From positions 4,216,001 to 4,280,000 of the forward strand of contig NZ_CP087196.1 in the NCBI RefSeq assembly GCF_024749285.1: a DNA stretch of 64,000 nt, given 5' to 3'. A model generated the notes under the pieces. The model was given only the letters and a program-made list of their open reading frames with translations. It did no database searches and was not told the origin of the DNA. The position numbers were made by a program, and so were the translations under genes. Within the stretch, counting starts at the first letter, position 1. The number at the start of each line of letters is the position of its first letter. Source of the DNA: Pseudomonas sp. B21-015. GTDB taxonomy: Bacteria > Pseudomonadota > Gammaproteobacteria > Pseudomonadales > Pseudomonadaceae. This document shows positions 24,880 through 34,630 of the stretch, one piece after another.

Positions 24880-25031
24880 GAGTCGGTCTCTTTTTGTTTT
24901 TAGGCTCTGTACAAGAACAGAGGGATCGGTTCAAGAGCAGTAGGCAAGTATGGCCGGGATTGCGTATTGCGCCTCCCCGACGAGGCAGTATGCTTGGCCG
25001 CCTGTTCAGCACTTTTGCGGAGTCCGTCGGC

Positions 25032-25547
25032 ATGACCTACACCTTCACCACCCTGGCGTCGCCGGTCGGCGAGTTAAAGTTGGTCGCCAAAGACGCGCGA
25101 CTGGCAGCCATCCTCTGGGAAAACGACAAACCCGGCCGGGTAAGGCTGGGGCCGATGAGAGAAGCGGCGGACAAACCGATCCTGGTGCGCACCGCACAGC
25201 AGTTGCAGGAATACTTTGCCGGCACGCGTCATCGTTTCGAGCTGGAGCTGGACTTTGTCGGGACGGACTTTCAGAAGCAGGTGTGGCAGGCGTTGCTGAC
25301 CATTCCGTTTGGCCAGACGCGCAGCTACAGCGAGATTGCCCGGCAGATCGGCAATCCCGGCGCGGTGCGGGCGGTGGGCGCGGCCAATGGTAAAAACCCG
25401 ATTTCGATTGTCGCGCCGTGTCATCGGGTGATTGGCGCGTCGGGAAAATTGACCGGGTTTGCCGGTGGACTTGAGGCGAAAGAGCGGTTGCTGACGCTGG
25501 AAGGCTGCGAATGGTCGGGGGCCGGCAGGACGGGTGATTTGTTTTAA
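25032..25547 (+). CDS. ogt: Methylated-DNA--protein-cysteine methyltransferase
   Basis: About 171 residues. The alkyl-acceptor site ISIVAPCHRVIGASGKLTGFAGG contains the active Cys in PCHRV. The helix-turn-helix before it (FGQTRSYSEIARQIGNPGAVRAVGAANGKNP) contains the Arg finger. It repairs O6-alkylguanine and O4-alkylthymine stoichiometrically. The start at 25032 begins the Ada-like N domain (YTFTTLASPVGELKLVA); an in-frame ATG 42 bases upstream is possible. No Ada regulatory domain is fused. Confidence 0.92.
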   Translation: MTYTFTTLASPVGELKLVAKDARLAAILWENDKPGRVRLGPMREAADKPILVRTAQQLQEYFAGTRHRFELELDFVGTDFQKQVWQALLTIPFGQTRSYSEIARQIGNPGAVRAVGAANGKNPISIVAPCHRVIGASGKLTGFAGGLEAKERLLTLEGCEWSGAGRTGDLF

Positions 25548-25618
25548 CTGAAGAACCTTGACGGCCCATCAGACCCGCGACGCCGGCACGCGATCTGCTG
25601 ATTCCGCTACGCCCTTCT

Positions 25619-27103
25619 TTAAAGACCCAAGACGGTATAAGTACGTACTGGAAAGGCCACGGCTGTCGCCAGATTCGCCACCTTGTCCATATTCAACTTG
25701 AACCTGATGGACAGTGTGCTTCCATCGCCCAGTTCCCGCAGGTAACTGTACGCAACATAGGTGCTGAAACTGCCGGATGAGGCCCACCCTCGAGTGACCG
25801 AGTTGCGCCCTCCCACCCACATCGTAAGATTGTGAGTGTCACCATTGGCGTTCCGACCTTCCAGATCCAGCCAAACCCGCTGCCCGGCGGCAATAAGTGG
25901 CCAGCTGCCAAACAGAAGAGTCGCGCCCTCCAACACGTCTTTCAAATCCAACACCGCCGTACCGTTCGCCTGGGTAATCACCGGGGCAATCAACTTATCT
26001 GCCGGGACAGTCTGCACGTTCAACGTCAGCGGTAGCGAGGTCACAGGCTCCGAGTTCTCTCGGATAACGGTGTAGGTCACTGTCACCGTTTTGCCCAGGC
26101 TAAAGGCTACCACTGCATTGCGCAGCGGTATTTCTCTGGGATGTGTACTACCGGCCTCGACGAAACCCGTGGTGTATGTACCCTCGGCCGGGGTGCCCGC
26201 CGCGCCTGTCCAGGTCACACTGATCCTGTCGGTGGGTTGCAGGGCGTATTGCACGACGGCAGTCAGGGAATCTTTGACCGCCACCGGGTTCAGGTTGGTG
26301 TTGTCAGGGTTTTCCTTGATGGACGGTGGCGGAAATTGCACCGCTGCAAGCGTTCTGACGGTGTAGGTTCGTAACGCAAACCTCACCGCCTCATCCTCAT
26401 TCAGGCTCCTGCCCAGTGCCGCTTTGAACTCCAGGGTTAGCGTGCTGCCGTCCTTGAGCCCTTTCAGTGGGCTGGCCGAAAAGTTTTGCTGATGAAAGCC
26501 GTAGCGGATCCAGGGCTGACTGACGTTGTCGGTGGGAGCCTTCCAGTACGTAACGTTGAAAAGGCTACCGTCGGCGTTGGTTCCTTTCAGGTGCAGCCAC
26601 ACGTACTGACCATAAGCGATCAGTGGCCAGCCGTTCATGCGCAGGGTGAATTCAGTCAGGTCTCTCACGTCCAGCACCGAACCTGCGCCATAGTCGGGTG
26701 CTTGTGTAATGAACGGTCTGGGCAGCGCGTCTTGCGCAAGCGGCAACACAGTCAACGTCAGCGGTAGCGAGGTCACAGGCTCCGAGCTCTCTCGGATAAC
26801 GGTGTAGGTCACCGTCACCGTTTTGCCCAGATTAAAGGCCACCATTGCTGTGTACAGCGGTATTTCTCTGGGATATGTACTACCGGCCTCGACGAAACCC
26901 GTGGTGTATGAACCCTCGGCCGGGGTGCCCGTCGCGCCTGTCCAGGTCACACTGATCCTGTCGGTGGGTTGCAGGGCGTACTGCACGACGGCAGTCAGGG
27001 TATCTTTGACCACCACCGGGTTCAGGTTGGTGTTGTCGGGGTTTTCCTTGATGGACGGTGGCGGCAGGTCGATGAGCGCTTCTGCGGCAGACGGAACATT
27101 CAT
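25619..27103 (-). CDS. Repeat protein with two near-identical Ig-like/beta modules
   Basis: About 494 residues built from two copies of a ~240-residue unit. Each unit has an Ig-like part (PPPSIKENPDNTNLNP, then DRISVTWTGA, TVTVTYTVIRE, EPVTSLPLTL). A second beta domain follows (ITQA, then LDVRDL, GWPLIA-GQ-VWL-L-G-NA-G). The first parts of the two units are almost identical even in DNA; the second parts have diverged. There is no signal peptide, lipobox or membrane helix, so any export would be by a non-Sec route. I do not recognise a named family. The start at 27103 has GGAAAGA upstream. Confidence 0.75.
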   Translation of the reverse strand: MNVPSAAEALIDLPPPSIKENPDNTNLNPVVVKDTLTAVVQYALQPTDRISVTWTGATGTPAEGSYTTGFVEAGSTYPREIPLYTAMVAFNLGKTVTVTYTVIRESSEPVTSLPLTLTVLPLAQDALPRPFITQAPDYGAGSVLDVRDLTEFTLRMNGWPLIAYGQYVWLHLKGTNADGSLFNVTYWKAPTDNVSQPWIRYGFHQQNFSASPLKGLKDGSTLTLEFKAALGRSLNEDEAVRFALRTYTVRTLAAVQFPPPSIKENPDNTNLNPVAVKDSLTAVVQYALQPTDRISVTWTGAAGTPAEGTYTTGFVEAGSTHPREIPLRNAVVAFSLGKTVTVTYTVIRENSEPVTSLPLTLNVQTVPADKLIAPVITQANGTAVLDLKDVLEGATLLFGSWPLIAAGQRVWLDLEGRNANGDTHNLTMWVGGRNSVTRGWASSGSFSTYVAYSYLRELGDGSTLSIRFKLNMDKVANLATAVAFPVRTYTVLGL

Positions 27104-27249
27104 TATTCTTTCCATGAGAGTGATTAACCTTGCCCCCCTTGGGACGCTGGTTCATCACACACCGGTTCGGGAACATGCGCTACTGTCAGAACTTATAGGT
27201 AAATGAATATTGCGGACGAATGGTAGGGTCCGTTGCACAAAATCCCCTG

Positions 27250-27340
27250 CGAGAGCGGGCTTGCTCGCGAAAGCGGTGTGCCATTCAACATTGATGTTGG
27301 CTGACCCGACGCCTTCGCGAGCAAGACCGCTCCCACAAGG
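27250..27340. repeat. REP element
   Basis: Full element, GAGCGGGCTTGCTCGCGAAAGCGG to GCCTTCGCGAGCAAGACCGCTCCCAC. It lies upstream of the repeat-protein gene and downstream of the ABC transporter gene. Confidence 0.9.
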
Positions 27341-27359
27341 AAATAGAGGTGCCTTCAGG

Positions 27360-29171
27360 CTATCGGTAACCGCGAGCCTGCACGCTGAACAACTGCGCAT
27401 AGCGCCCACCCGCTTCGACCAGGCTGTCGTGATCGCCTCGCTCGAGGATCGATCCCTGGTCCAGCACGATGATGTGGTCGGCATTGCGCACGCTGGAGAA
27501 GCGGTGAGAAATCAGCAACGTCATGCGGCCTTCGGTGTGTTGGCTGAAATGCTCGAACACCGCCGCTTCCGCCGCCGGGTCCAGGGCCGAGGTTGGCTCA
27601 TCCAGAATCAGGATATCGGCATCGCGGCGCATGTAAGCGCGAGACAAGGCGATCTTTTGCCATTGCCCACCGGACAGTTCCTGCCCACCGGCGAACCACC
27701 GCCCCAATTGCGTGGCGTAACCGCGATCCAGACGCTCGATGAAAGGCGCGGCCATGCCCTCGGCGGCCGCCTGCCGCCAACGCGCTTCATCGTTGAACGC
27801 CTGGGTATCGCCCACGCCGATGTTCTCGCCCACGGAGAATTGGTAGCGAATGTAGTCCTGGAAGATCACGCCGATGCGCCGTCTCAGCGCCTCTTCTGCC
27901 CAGGACTGCAAATCGCTGCCGTCCAGTAAAATACGGCCCTGGTCGGGGCGATACAGCCGAGTCAGCAACTTGATCAGCGTGGTTTTACCCGAACCGTTTT
28001 CCCCCACCAGTGCAACGCTGTGTCCGGGCAACAAGTGCAGATCGATGCCCTGCAAAGCGGCTCGGCTCGCCCCCGGATAACGGAAACCGACGTTCTCGAA
28101 ACGCAAACCATCGCCGGGCACCGCGCCCACGATAAGGCTTCCGGTGTCGGCCACCACCGGCTCGGCCAAATACTCGTAGAGGCTGGACAGGTAAAGACCA
28201 TCCTCGTAGAGACCGCTGATCGCGCTCAAGCTGCTGCTCACGGCGGCCTGCCCCTGCTTGAACAGCACCAGGTACATGGTCATTTGCCCGAGGCTGATGC
28301 TGCCGTGAACGGTATCGACCACGACCCAGGCATAGGCCAGATAAAACGCAGCGGTGCCCAGCAGCCCCAGCACAAAACCCCAGCCATCGCGACGCAGTGT
28401 CAGGCGTCGGTCTTCGGCGTAAAGACGAGCAAACGTGTCCCGATAACGCTTCAACAGCAGCGGCGCGAAACCGAACAGCTTCACCTCTTTGATGTAGCCC
28501 TCATGGGAGAGCAGTGTCTCGATGTAGTTCTGCTGCCGACTCTCCGGCGCCCGGCGCGTGAACAGCCGAAAGGCATCCCCGGAAAAATGCGCTTCGGCAA
28601 AAAACACCGGCAACGCCCCGACCACCAGCAACACCAGCGCCCACGGCGAAAAATGCACCAGCAACACACCGAAGCTGATCAACACGATCAGGTTCTGGAT
28701 CAGCCCCAGCGACTTCATCACCAGCGCCAACGGCCGGGTCGACGCTTCGCGCCGCACCCGAACCAGCTTGTCGTAGAACTCGGAATTTTCGAACTGGACC
28801 AACGATAACGTCTGGGCCTTCTCCAGAATCATCGTGTTGACCTTCTGCCCCAACTGCACCCGCAACAACGACTGCTGCACCGACAGTGCGCGCTGCGTCC
28901 CGGACAGCAACGCAAGCACGCCCGCCTCAAACAACACATAGCGCACAACCGGCCACAACGGTGCGCTGCCCTGCTGGGCGTGCAACTGCATGGCGGTGAC
29001 GACCGCATCGACAATCCGCTGCCCCAACCAGGCCGCCAGTGCCGGCAGCACACCGGCGATCAGCGTCGCCAGCACCAACCCCAGAAACAGCCCGCGAGAC
29101 GTTCCCCAGACCAGCAGCAAGGCACGTCTGGCCTGGTCGAGCAACGAGGCGAAACGGATAAGGACAGGCAT
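27360..29171 (-). CDS. ABC transporter, fused permease/ATP-binding protein
   Basis: A 603-residue half-transporter. The N-terminal ~330 residues contain about six hydrophobic segments of an exporter-type membrane domain. The ATPase domain has Walker A LVGENGSGKTTLIKLL, signature ELSGGQWQKIALSRAY, Walker B DILILDEPTSALDPAAE and an H-loop TLLISHR. It would work as a homodimer exporting a lipid, peptide or drug; the substrate is unknown. It stands alone. Its last codons lie 20 bases from a REP element. Confidence 0.92.
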   Translation of the reverse strand: MPVLIRFASLLDQARRALLLVWGTSRGLFLGLVLATLIAGVLPALAAWLGQRIVDAVVTAMQLHAQQGSAPLWPVVRYVLFEAGVLALLSGTQRALSVQQSLLRVQLGQKVNTMILEKAQTLSLVQFENSEFYDKLVRVRREASTRPLALVMKSLGLIQNLIVLISFGVLLVHFSPWALVLLVVGALPVFFAEAHFSGDAFRLFTRRAPESRQQNYIETLLSHEGYIKEVKLFGFAPLLLKRYRDTFARLYAEDRRLTLRRDGWGFVLGLLGTAAFYLAYAWVVVDTVHGSISLGQMTMYLVLFKQGQAAVSSSLSAISGLYEDGLYLSSLYEYLAEPVVADTGSLIVGAVPGDGLRFENVGFRYPGASRAALQGIDLHLLPGHSVALVGENGSGKTTLIKLLTRLYRPDQGRILLDGSDLQSWAEEALRRRIGVIFQDYIRYQFSVGENIGVGDTQAFNDEARWRQAAAEGMAAPFIERLDRGYATQLGRWFAGGQELSGGQWQKIALSRAYMRRDADILILDEPTSALDPAAEAAVFEHFSQHTEGRMTLLISHRFSSVRNADHIIVLDQGSILERGDHDSLVEAGGRYAQLFSVQARGYR

Positions 29172-29407
29172 AGGGCGATGGACTCGGTAGCGGATATCAG
29201 AGAAGCGCGGCAGGCTCTACAGTACGTGGAATGAGCCAGCCACTCTACGTGGATATGACGCGATAAGCCTCGCCTCGCCCATAGTAAGGACATCTAAAAA
29301 AACACCATCACTCGCTACGTTTTAGCGCCTTGCTATGGAGAGTCAATGCCCATCGGGACTCGAGGATGAGCCCCCGATGGCCCCCACTCCATGACCGGGA
29401 GCCGATC

Positions 29408-29821
29408 ATGAAAATCAACCCCTACCTGATCTTCAACGGCGACTGCCAGGCCGCTTTCACGTTCTACGCCAAAAGCTTGCCTGGCAAGATCGAAGTCATG
29501 ATGACCTTCGGTGAAACCCCGGCTCGTGACCACGTTCCGGCGGACTGCCACAACCTGATCATTCATACGCGTCTGTTGGTGGGCGATCAGGCGATCATGG
29601 GGTCGGACACCACACCTGATCGCCCTACCACGGGCATGAGCGGTTGTTCGGTTTCGTTGAATGTCGACAGTGTGGCGGAGGCAGAGCAGGTATTTGCTGC
29701 GTTGGCGGAGGGTGGAAGTATTCAGATGCCATTGAACGCGACGTTCTGGGCGGCACGTTTCGGGATGCTGGTCGATCGGTTTGGCGTGTCATGGATGGTT
29801 AATTGCGAAAAGGATCAGTAA
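29408..29821 (+). CDS. PhnB-like VOC-family protein
   Basis: About 137 residues. It opens MKINPYLIFNGDCQAAFTFYAKSLPGKI, the PhnB-type VOC start, and ends FWAARFGMLVDRFGVSWMVN, the characteristic C-terminal strand of this group. Function of PhnB-like proteins is undefined. The ATG at 29408 is selected because the family homology begins there. Confidence 0.88.
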   Translation: MKINPYLIFNGDCQAAFTFYAKSLPGKIEVMMTFGETPARDHVPADCHNLIIHTRLLVGDQAIMGSDTTPDRPTTGMSGCSVSLNVDSVAEAEQVFAALAEGGSIQMPLNATFWAARFGMLVDRFGVSWMVNCEKDQ

Positions 29822-30424
29822 CCGCTCTACTCCCCGGTTAGTACATAAAATTAATGGCGCTTTAATATCAACTTTAGCTTTTTTTATTAAATAGCCAGAC
29901 GAAATAACTACAGGTTCACAAATTCAGCCTTTGACACAAAATATTACGAATATAATGCAAAAGGAGTCAATTAATATAGGCCCCTGCCTCGTTCGCCCTA
30001 AAAAGAGGCAACATTTGAACTGACGCCTTCCGAGAGCGCGCCTACACTGCCATAGAACACCGTGGAATATCCTTATAAATCAACTCCAGTTTTCAAAAAT
30101 GCGGACCTTCGCACAATTCATACGCAAGACTACTCAGTTATGCCTCGTTCTGTAGCCTGATCGGGAGATCGGCCACGCGTCTGTATTGTTCATGGAAAAG
30201 CCAACCGAGAGCGTCTAGTCCGACGGAAAGGGCACTCCAACTAAAGTCGGATATCAAAAAAACAAATTGGCTAAAGCCTCCACAGTTGGCTATGCCATTG
30301 AAATCTGCTGAAACTACTGACGATGGAATGCGCCTTTTGACGAGGCCGAAATGTTATAAAAAGTCAGATAACTTCAGTATTTTGTGTATTAAGATTGCAA
30401 CGCCAGCACATATGAGTAATTTAC
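29822..30424. other. 603-base AT-rich intergenic region
   Basis: No gene, REP or clear terminator is seen. Composition changes sharply to AT-rich here and stays so through the next regulatory genes, marking the left border of the exopolysaccharide-associated region. Confidence 0.5.
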
Positions 30425-31156
30425 ATGATGAGTACTGAGAGCAAGATCGAAAATAGCCAGAGGGGTATTCTCGCTATTGGGCGCACTTGGCGCTCGACAG
30501 AGAAACTACGCCAACTATTTGTACCCAATCTCACGCATGTTTATACATTAGATTACCCAAACCCGCTAAGCCTTGATATCGAAACTCAGACGCTCGATAC
30601 CGTACTGATCGATATTGAAACTCCCTCCCTTCTTAATGACTGCCTGGCGCTGATTAAGAAACTACGTACAACTCCGACAGAACTGACCATTATCGCTGCA
30701 ATCAATTATCGCTCTCCGCACACTAAAATTGAATGCTACCTGGCCGGTGCCGACCACTGCATCAATGTACCTAACGACCAGGATGAAAAGGCCAGGTTAA
30801 TTTCAGAGCTGCTCGAAACGCCTGAATGGAAACCCTCCATCAAATTGATCCTGGACCAAACATGCCTGCACTTATACAACGATGAGTACAAACTGGATCT
30901 GGCCTATCAGGAAATGAAAGCCCTGGATGCGCTTATCAACGCAGAAGGCAATATCCTGCACCACGATTGCATGGCCGAATCCATGGGATTGAATATAAAA
31001 CTCTATGACTCACGCGTTTTGGAGAAATCCATAAGCCGGCTGCGAAATAAAATCAAAAAACACTTTGGCATTAACATCATTCACAGCGTTCGCGGTTATG
31101 GTTATCGGTTGCTTCGAGGGGTCGTATCAGTCAACCCAGCAGACTTTCACTCTTAA
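30425..31156 (+). CDS. Atypical receiver/winged-helix transcriptional regulator
   Basis: 243 residues. Residues about 15-135 resemble a response-regulator receiver: a D remains in VLIDIETPS at the phosphoacceptor position, but the acidic pair after the first strand is absent (LAIGRTWRSTEK), and the conserved KP Lys is replaced (CINVPND). Residues about 150-235 are an OmpR-type winged helix (MKALDALINAEGNILHH, SRLRNKIKKHF, IIHSVRGYGYRLL). Phosphorylation by the normal chemistry is unlikely. It is followed after 9 bases by a degenerate EAL gene and then a second regulator of similar design. Confidence 0.8.
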   Translation: MMSTESKIENSQRGILAIGRTWRSTEKLRQLFVPNLTHVYTLDYPNPLSLDIETQTLDTVLIDIETPSLLNDCLALIKKLRTTPTELTIIAAINYRSPHTKIECYLAGADHCINVPNDQDEKARLISELLETPEWKPSIKLILDQTCLHLYNDEYKLDLAYQEMKALDALINAEGNILHHDCMAESMGLNIKLYDSRVLEKSISRLRNKIKKHFGINIIHSVRGYGYRLLRGVVSVNPADFHS

Positions 31157-31165
31157 AGGGACTAA

Positions 31166-31924
31166 ATGATGGAGTCCAGCAGGCAATATACAGTGCAAGA
31201 AAATTTCGCATTGGTCTTCTTCAGGCAATCGATTCTCAAACGAAACGATGAACTGTTCGGCAGTGAAATCTATGCCAAGGCGACCAAACAGCAGACACCT
31301 CTGAACAAGAGCTATCAGCAACTGCACCCCGATCACCCGCTGGCGATCTATCGCGAAGTACTGATGCGGATCCAATTAAATGCCCTTTCACAGATCGAGG
31401 CCATACCTTCCCCGTCCGTACAGGCACCCAACAAACTGTTCATGAGCATGAACCCATCCGCTTTGTTGGATAAAGCACTCATCAAGGAACTGAGTGACGC
31501 TCAGACGACACTCAAGAAGCATGAGCAACAGCTGATCCCCAGCATTAACAGCAGTTCGTTCCTTGCGTTCAACCTCAAAGAAAAAAGAACCATTATCAAT
31601 CACATTCACTTATTGAAGGACAACGGGATCGAGATCGCTTTCGATGGCTATGACTTAAGCGATGACAGCGCTGAAAAACTGATCAGCCCGAAGCTGTTCG
31701 ATTACATAAAAGTGGACTTGACCCGATCCAACTTCGACATCATGGTCGACAACAGCCAGGACTTTTTCAACCGCTCTTACGACTGCCTGAGCAGCATGAT
31801 CCATGACAGCAAAATCAAGTTCATCGCGGACCGGGTGGAGCACAAAGCACTGCACACACTGGCCCGCAGCATGCCTTTCGATTTTTTCCAGGGGCGGTAC
31901 TACTCCCCAACCGAGGTCATTTAA
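31166..31924 (+). CDS. Degenerate EAL-domain protein
   Basis: 252 residues. The TIM-barrel order of EAL phosphodiesterases is recognisable: FALVFFRQSI in the first strand, MSMNPSALLD, IEIAFDGYDL, LFDYIKVDLT, and FIADRVEHKALHTLARSMPFDFFQGRYYSP at the end. The catalytic EAL Glu, the DD(F/Y)G metal ligands and the AEG(V)E Glu are not conserved (FRQS, FDGY, ADRVE). Enzymatic hydrolysis of c-di-GMP is therefore unlikely; it may be a protein-protein or nucleotide-sensing adaptor. AAAGGG sits ahead of two adjacent ATGs (31166, 31169). It lies between two regulators on the same strand. Confidence 0.75.
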   Translation: MMESSRQYTVQENFALVFFRQSILKRNDELFGSEIYAKATKQQTPLNKSYQQLHPDHPLAIYREVLMRIQLNALSQIEAIPSPSVQAPNKLFMSMNPSALLDKALIKELSDAQTTLKKHEQQLIPSINSSSFLAFNLKEKRTIINHIHLLKDNGIEIAFDGYDLSDDSAEKLISPKLFDYIKVDLTRSNFDIMVDNSQDFFNRSYDCLSSMIHDSKIKFIADRVEHKALHTLARSMPFDFFQGRYYSPTEVI

Positions 31925-31962
31925 GCTTTAAAAATTTCACCGAACTAGGAAGGAGCCTTATT

Positions 31963-32631
31963 GTGAATACGCCAAATAACAGTTTTCTAATTTTCACCCG
32001 CGACCAACTGGCACGACAAGCAATCGAATCGCTTCTCGCACAGCGCCTGTATTTATCTTTCGAAATCGAGTCTGGCAAACTCAGCAGCGAACGCATCAGA
32101 AAGAGTCGATTCACGCACATCCTGCTCGACCAGGCAGACATATCGCTGAGCGATGTCAGTTTTATCCGCAAAAATCAAAAAGATGCAGAAATCATACTCA
32201 TAACGCCCAACTCGGAACATTCAGAACTCCATCACTTCTCGCACTTCGGGATTGATGGCTTTCTCAAGAAGCCGGTGGCCGACGAAGAGTTCATCTCCGC
32301 AGTGAGCCGGGTTAAAGAGTCGCAGGGTAAACCCGAGATCTGGTGGTTTAACGCTGACGATAGAACACTGGTCAAGGAAGATATAACCATCCCATTGACC
32401 GGCACCGAATCGTTAATGCTCACCCAATTGGTCATCAGCGACCGACGGGTACTCAGCAAGAACGATCTTATTCTACGCATCGACAAAGACCCGGAGCATT
32501 ACAGCGGTCTTGAAATGTGCTTGAGCCGGTTGCAGAAGAAGTTCAAAACTGCCGCCAACGGAGAACGACTGGTTCGCTCGGTCAGAAACCGTGGTTATTG
32601 CCTGGCACAAAGGATAAGAGTCGCTTACTGA
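31963..32631 (+). CDS. Atypical receiver/winged-helix transcriptional regulator (second copy of the type)
   Basis: 222 residues starting at GTG 31963, supported by AAGGAG 7 bases upstream. A receiver-like domain occupies about 1-120: the Asp in THILLDQADIS and the Lys in GFLKKPVADEEF are kept, but the N-terminal acidic pair is missing (FLIFTRDQLARQ). Residues about 130-218 form a winged-helix DNA-binding domain (LTGTESLMLTQLVISDRRVLSKNDLI, CLSRLQKKFK, LVRSVRNRGYCL). It resembles the regulator at 30425 in layout but is divergent in sequence. Confidence 0.8.
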   Translation: MNTPNNSFLIFTRDQLARQAIESLLAQRLYLSFEIESGKLSSERIRKSRFTHILLDQADISLSDVSFIRKNQKDAEIILITPNSEHSELHHFSHFGIDGFLKKPVADEEFISAVSRVKESQGKPEIWWFNADDRTLVKEDITIPLTGTESLMLTQLVISDRRVLSKNDLILRIDKDPEHYSGLEMCLSRLQKKFKTAANGERLVRSVRNRGYCLAQRIRVAY

Positions 32632-33113
32632 GCGAGATCGCAAAAACAATAATAATAAATGCGACCTCCCGTCCTACCCGATATCGCTTGACTGCCTGAC
32701 CGCCTTGCACTGCACTTCCCGCCTCCTGTCATCCTCGCCATAGTTCCTGCCCGGCTTCCTCCCTCCTGTACTGGCAAGCGCTTATCGGAATACTGCAATT
32801 ATATAGACGATTCAGTGATGTTCACCTAACAAAAGAGCACGACCTTTTATAACAAAGCCTCTGGCAGAGTGACCGTTATAATTCGTCAGACACCCACGAA
32901 GATTAAGGTACTAGTATAAAAACCAGACACTGAGACAACCGTATCAGCTGACTTGAAAACAAAAGCAGGATGGCCAGCCATAAGCCCGCGTTATTCCCTT
33001 CTAATAATAAAAAAATTCCTGACTTAAGCGCGCTCACCCAGCCTTTGCGCGTGGCTGCCATTTATTAACCGTCGACTGATACACAACGTGGCGCATGCCC
33101 GAGGGACACCGCG
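32632..33113. other. 482-base intergenic region before the EPS initiating transferase gene
   Basis: AT-rich, with no repeat or terminator clearly recognised. It should contain the promoter of the gene at 33114 and possible binding sites for the preceding regulators, but no operator could be identified by eye. Confidence 0.4.
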
Positions 33114-34508
33114 ATGGTACATAATCGTATTAATCGAAACAGCATAACCAAAGGACTGACTTTCTGGGGGCAATGGATAATTGCCATCACTTCGGTCAAT
33201 GCGTTGTTATTTGCTCTGGCGCTGTACCAGACAGGAGAAATCGACGCCCATTATCGTGTGCTTGCAGTGCTTACTTTCCTGGGTTCGGTCCCTTCCTACT
33301 CCCTGCTGCTGGTCTATCACAAGCAGCATGGCTACCTCACCGGCCTGGGACGCCTGCTGCTGGGTTGGCTACTGACGCTGGCCGGGCTGACCAGCATCGG
33401 CTTTCTCAGCAAGACCAGCGAATTGTTCTCCCGGGAGATCATCCTGGTCTGGGCCACGGCCGGTTATTGCGTGCAGGCCTTGCTGTACCTGCCCTTGCAC
33501 AGTTTTTCCAGGCACTACCACCGGCAATTGCACAGCCAATACAACACCCTGATCATCGGCACTGACCAATTGGCGGTGAATCTGGCGGACAAACTGGCCA
33601 AAACCGACTATCCGCCGCTGGTCGGCCTGATCAGCTCAAAACCCAACGAACTGTCGACCAACGTCAATGCCCACAGGATCGTGGGTCAGTTGCAGGAACT
33701 GCGCGAGCTGATCCGGGTGCACGATGTCCGGCGGTTGTACATTGCGCTGCCCTTGAGCGAAGCCAAACAGGTAGAAGCGCTGTACATCGATCTTCTCGAC
33801 TCGAATGTCGATGTGGTCTGGGTTCCCGACCTGGGCAGCATGACGTTGCTCAATCACTCCGTCAGCGAACTGGATGGCTTGCCCGCCATCCACCTCAATG
33901 AAAGCCCGCTGACCAGTTACCCGACGGCGGCGCTGAGCAAGACCCTGCTGGACAGAGGCCTCGCCGCGCTGGCGCTGATCGGCTTCAGTCCGCTGCTGCT
34001 GGTGATCGCCGTCGCGGTGAAGATCTCCTCCCCGGGGCCGATCATCTTCAAGCAGGAGCGCCATGGCTGGAACGGCAAGATCATCAAGGTCTGGAAGTTC
34101 CGCTCCATGCGCCTGCACGACGACCATCAGGTGCGTCAGGCCGGCCGTGAAGACCCGCGCATTACCGCGGTCGGCCGTTTCATACGACGCACGTCCATCG
34201 ATGAACTGCCGCAGTTCTTCAACGTGCTGCAAGGCCATATGGCGCTGGTCGGGCCTCGGCCACATGCCATTGCCCACAATGACTACTACACCGGCAAGAT
34301 CCGCGCCTACATGGCCCGTCATCGAATCAAACCGGGCATCACCGGGCTGGCCCAGATCAGTGGCTGCCGTGGCGAAACCGAAACCCTCGACAAGATGCAA
34401 AAGCGTGTGGAAATCGACCTCAACTACATCAACAACTGGTCGTTGTGGCTCGACATCAAGATCCTGATCAAGACCCCTTTCACACTCTTTTCCAAGGACA
34501 TCTATTAA
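33114..34508 (+). CDS. Undecaprenyl-phosphate sugar-1-phosphate transferase (WcaJ/PslA type)
   Basis: 464 residues. The N-terminal half has four hydrophobic segments and a CoA-binding-like Rossmann region (YNTLIIGTDQLAVNLADKL). The C-terminal half is the bacterial sugar transferase domain: a membrane segment (ALALIGFSPLLLVIAVAV), then SPGPIIFKQERHGWNGK, VWKFRSM, SIDELPQFFNVLQGHMALVGPRPHA and GITGLAQISGCRGET. It starts repeat-unit synthesis by placing a hexose-1-phosphate (probably glucose, as in WcaJ) on the lipid carrier. It lies alone on +, opposite in orientation to the other EPS genes, with GAGGGA upstream. Confidence 0.9.
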   Translation: MVHNRINRNSITKGLTFWGQWIIAITSVNALLFALALYQTGEIDAHYRVLAVLTFLGSVPSYSLLLVYHKQHGYLTGLGRLLLGWLLTLAGLTSIGFLSKTSELFSREIILVWATAGYCVQALLYLPLHSFSRHYHRQLHSQYNTLIIGTDQLAVNLADKLAKTDYPPLVGLISSKPNELSTNVNAHRIVGQLQELRELIRVHDVRRLYIALPLSEAKQVEALYIDLLDSNVDVVWVPDLGSMTLLNHSVSELDGLPAIHLNESPLTSYPTAALSKTLLDRGLAALALIGFSPLLLVIAVAVKISSPGPIIFKQERHGWNGKIIKVWKFRSMRLHDDHQVRQAGREDPRITAVGRFIRRTSIDELPQFFNVLQGHMALVGPRPHAIAHNDYYTGKIRAYMARHRIKPGITGLAQISGCRGETETLDKMQKRVEIDLNYINNWSLWLDIKILIKTPFTLFSKDIY

Positions 34509-34564
34509 CCCCCGCGATTCGCCCCCCGCCTGTTCTTCACCTTGTGGCTGACAAGGCCGCAGTC

Positions 34565-34597
34565 CGGGCAGTCAGATCTCTGACTGCCCGAACCCCC
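34565..34597 (+). terminator. Probable terminator after the initiating transferase gene
   Basis: Perfect 12-bp inverted repeat CGGGCAGTCAGA / TCTGACTGCCCG separated by TC, followed by AACCCCCTTT. The stem is strong but the T run is short. Confidence 0.6.
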
Positions 34598-34630
34598 TTT
34601 CCCCGCCTCACCTCATTCGCCCTCTGTTTT

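Noticed and set aside
23266..24903. 545-codon open frame opposite ggt
   Set aside because: GC-rich antisense artefact with low-complexity His/Val/Gly composition; the ggt gene on the other strand is complete and conserved.
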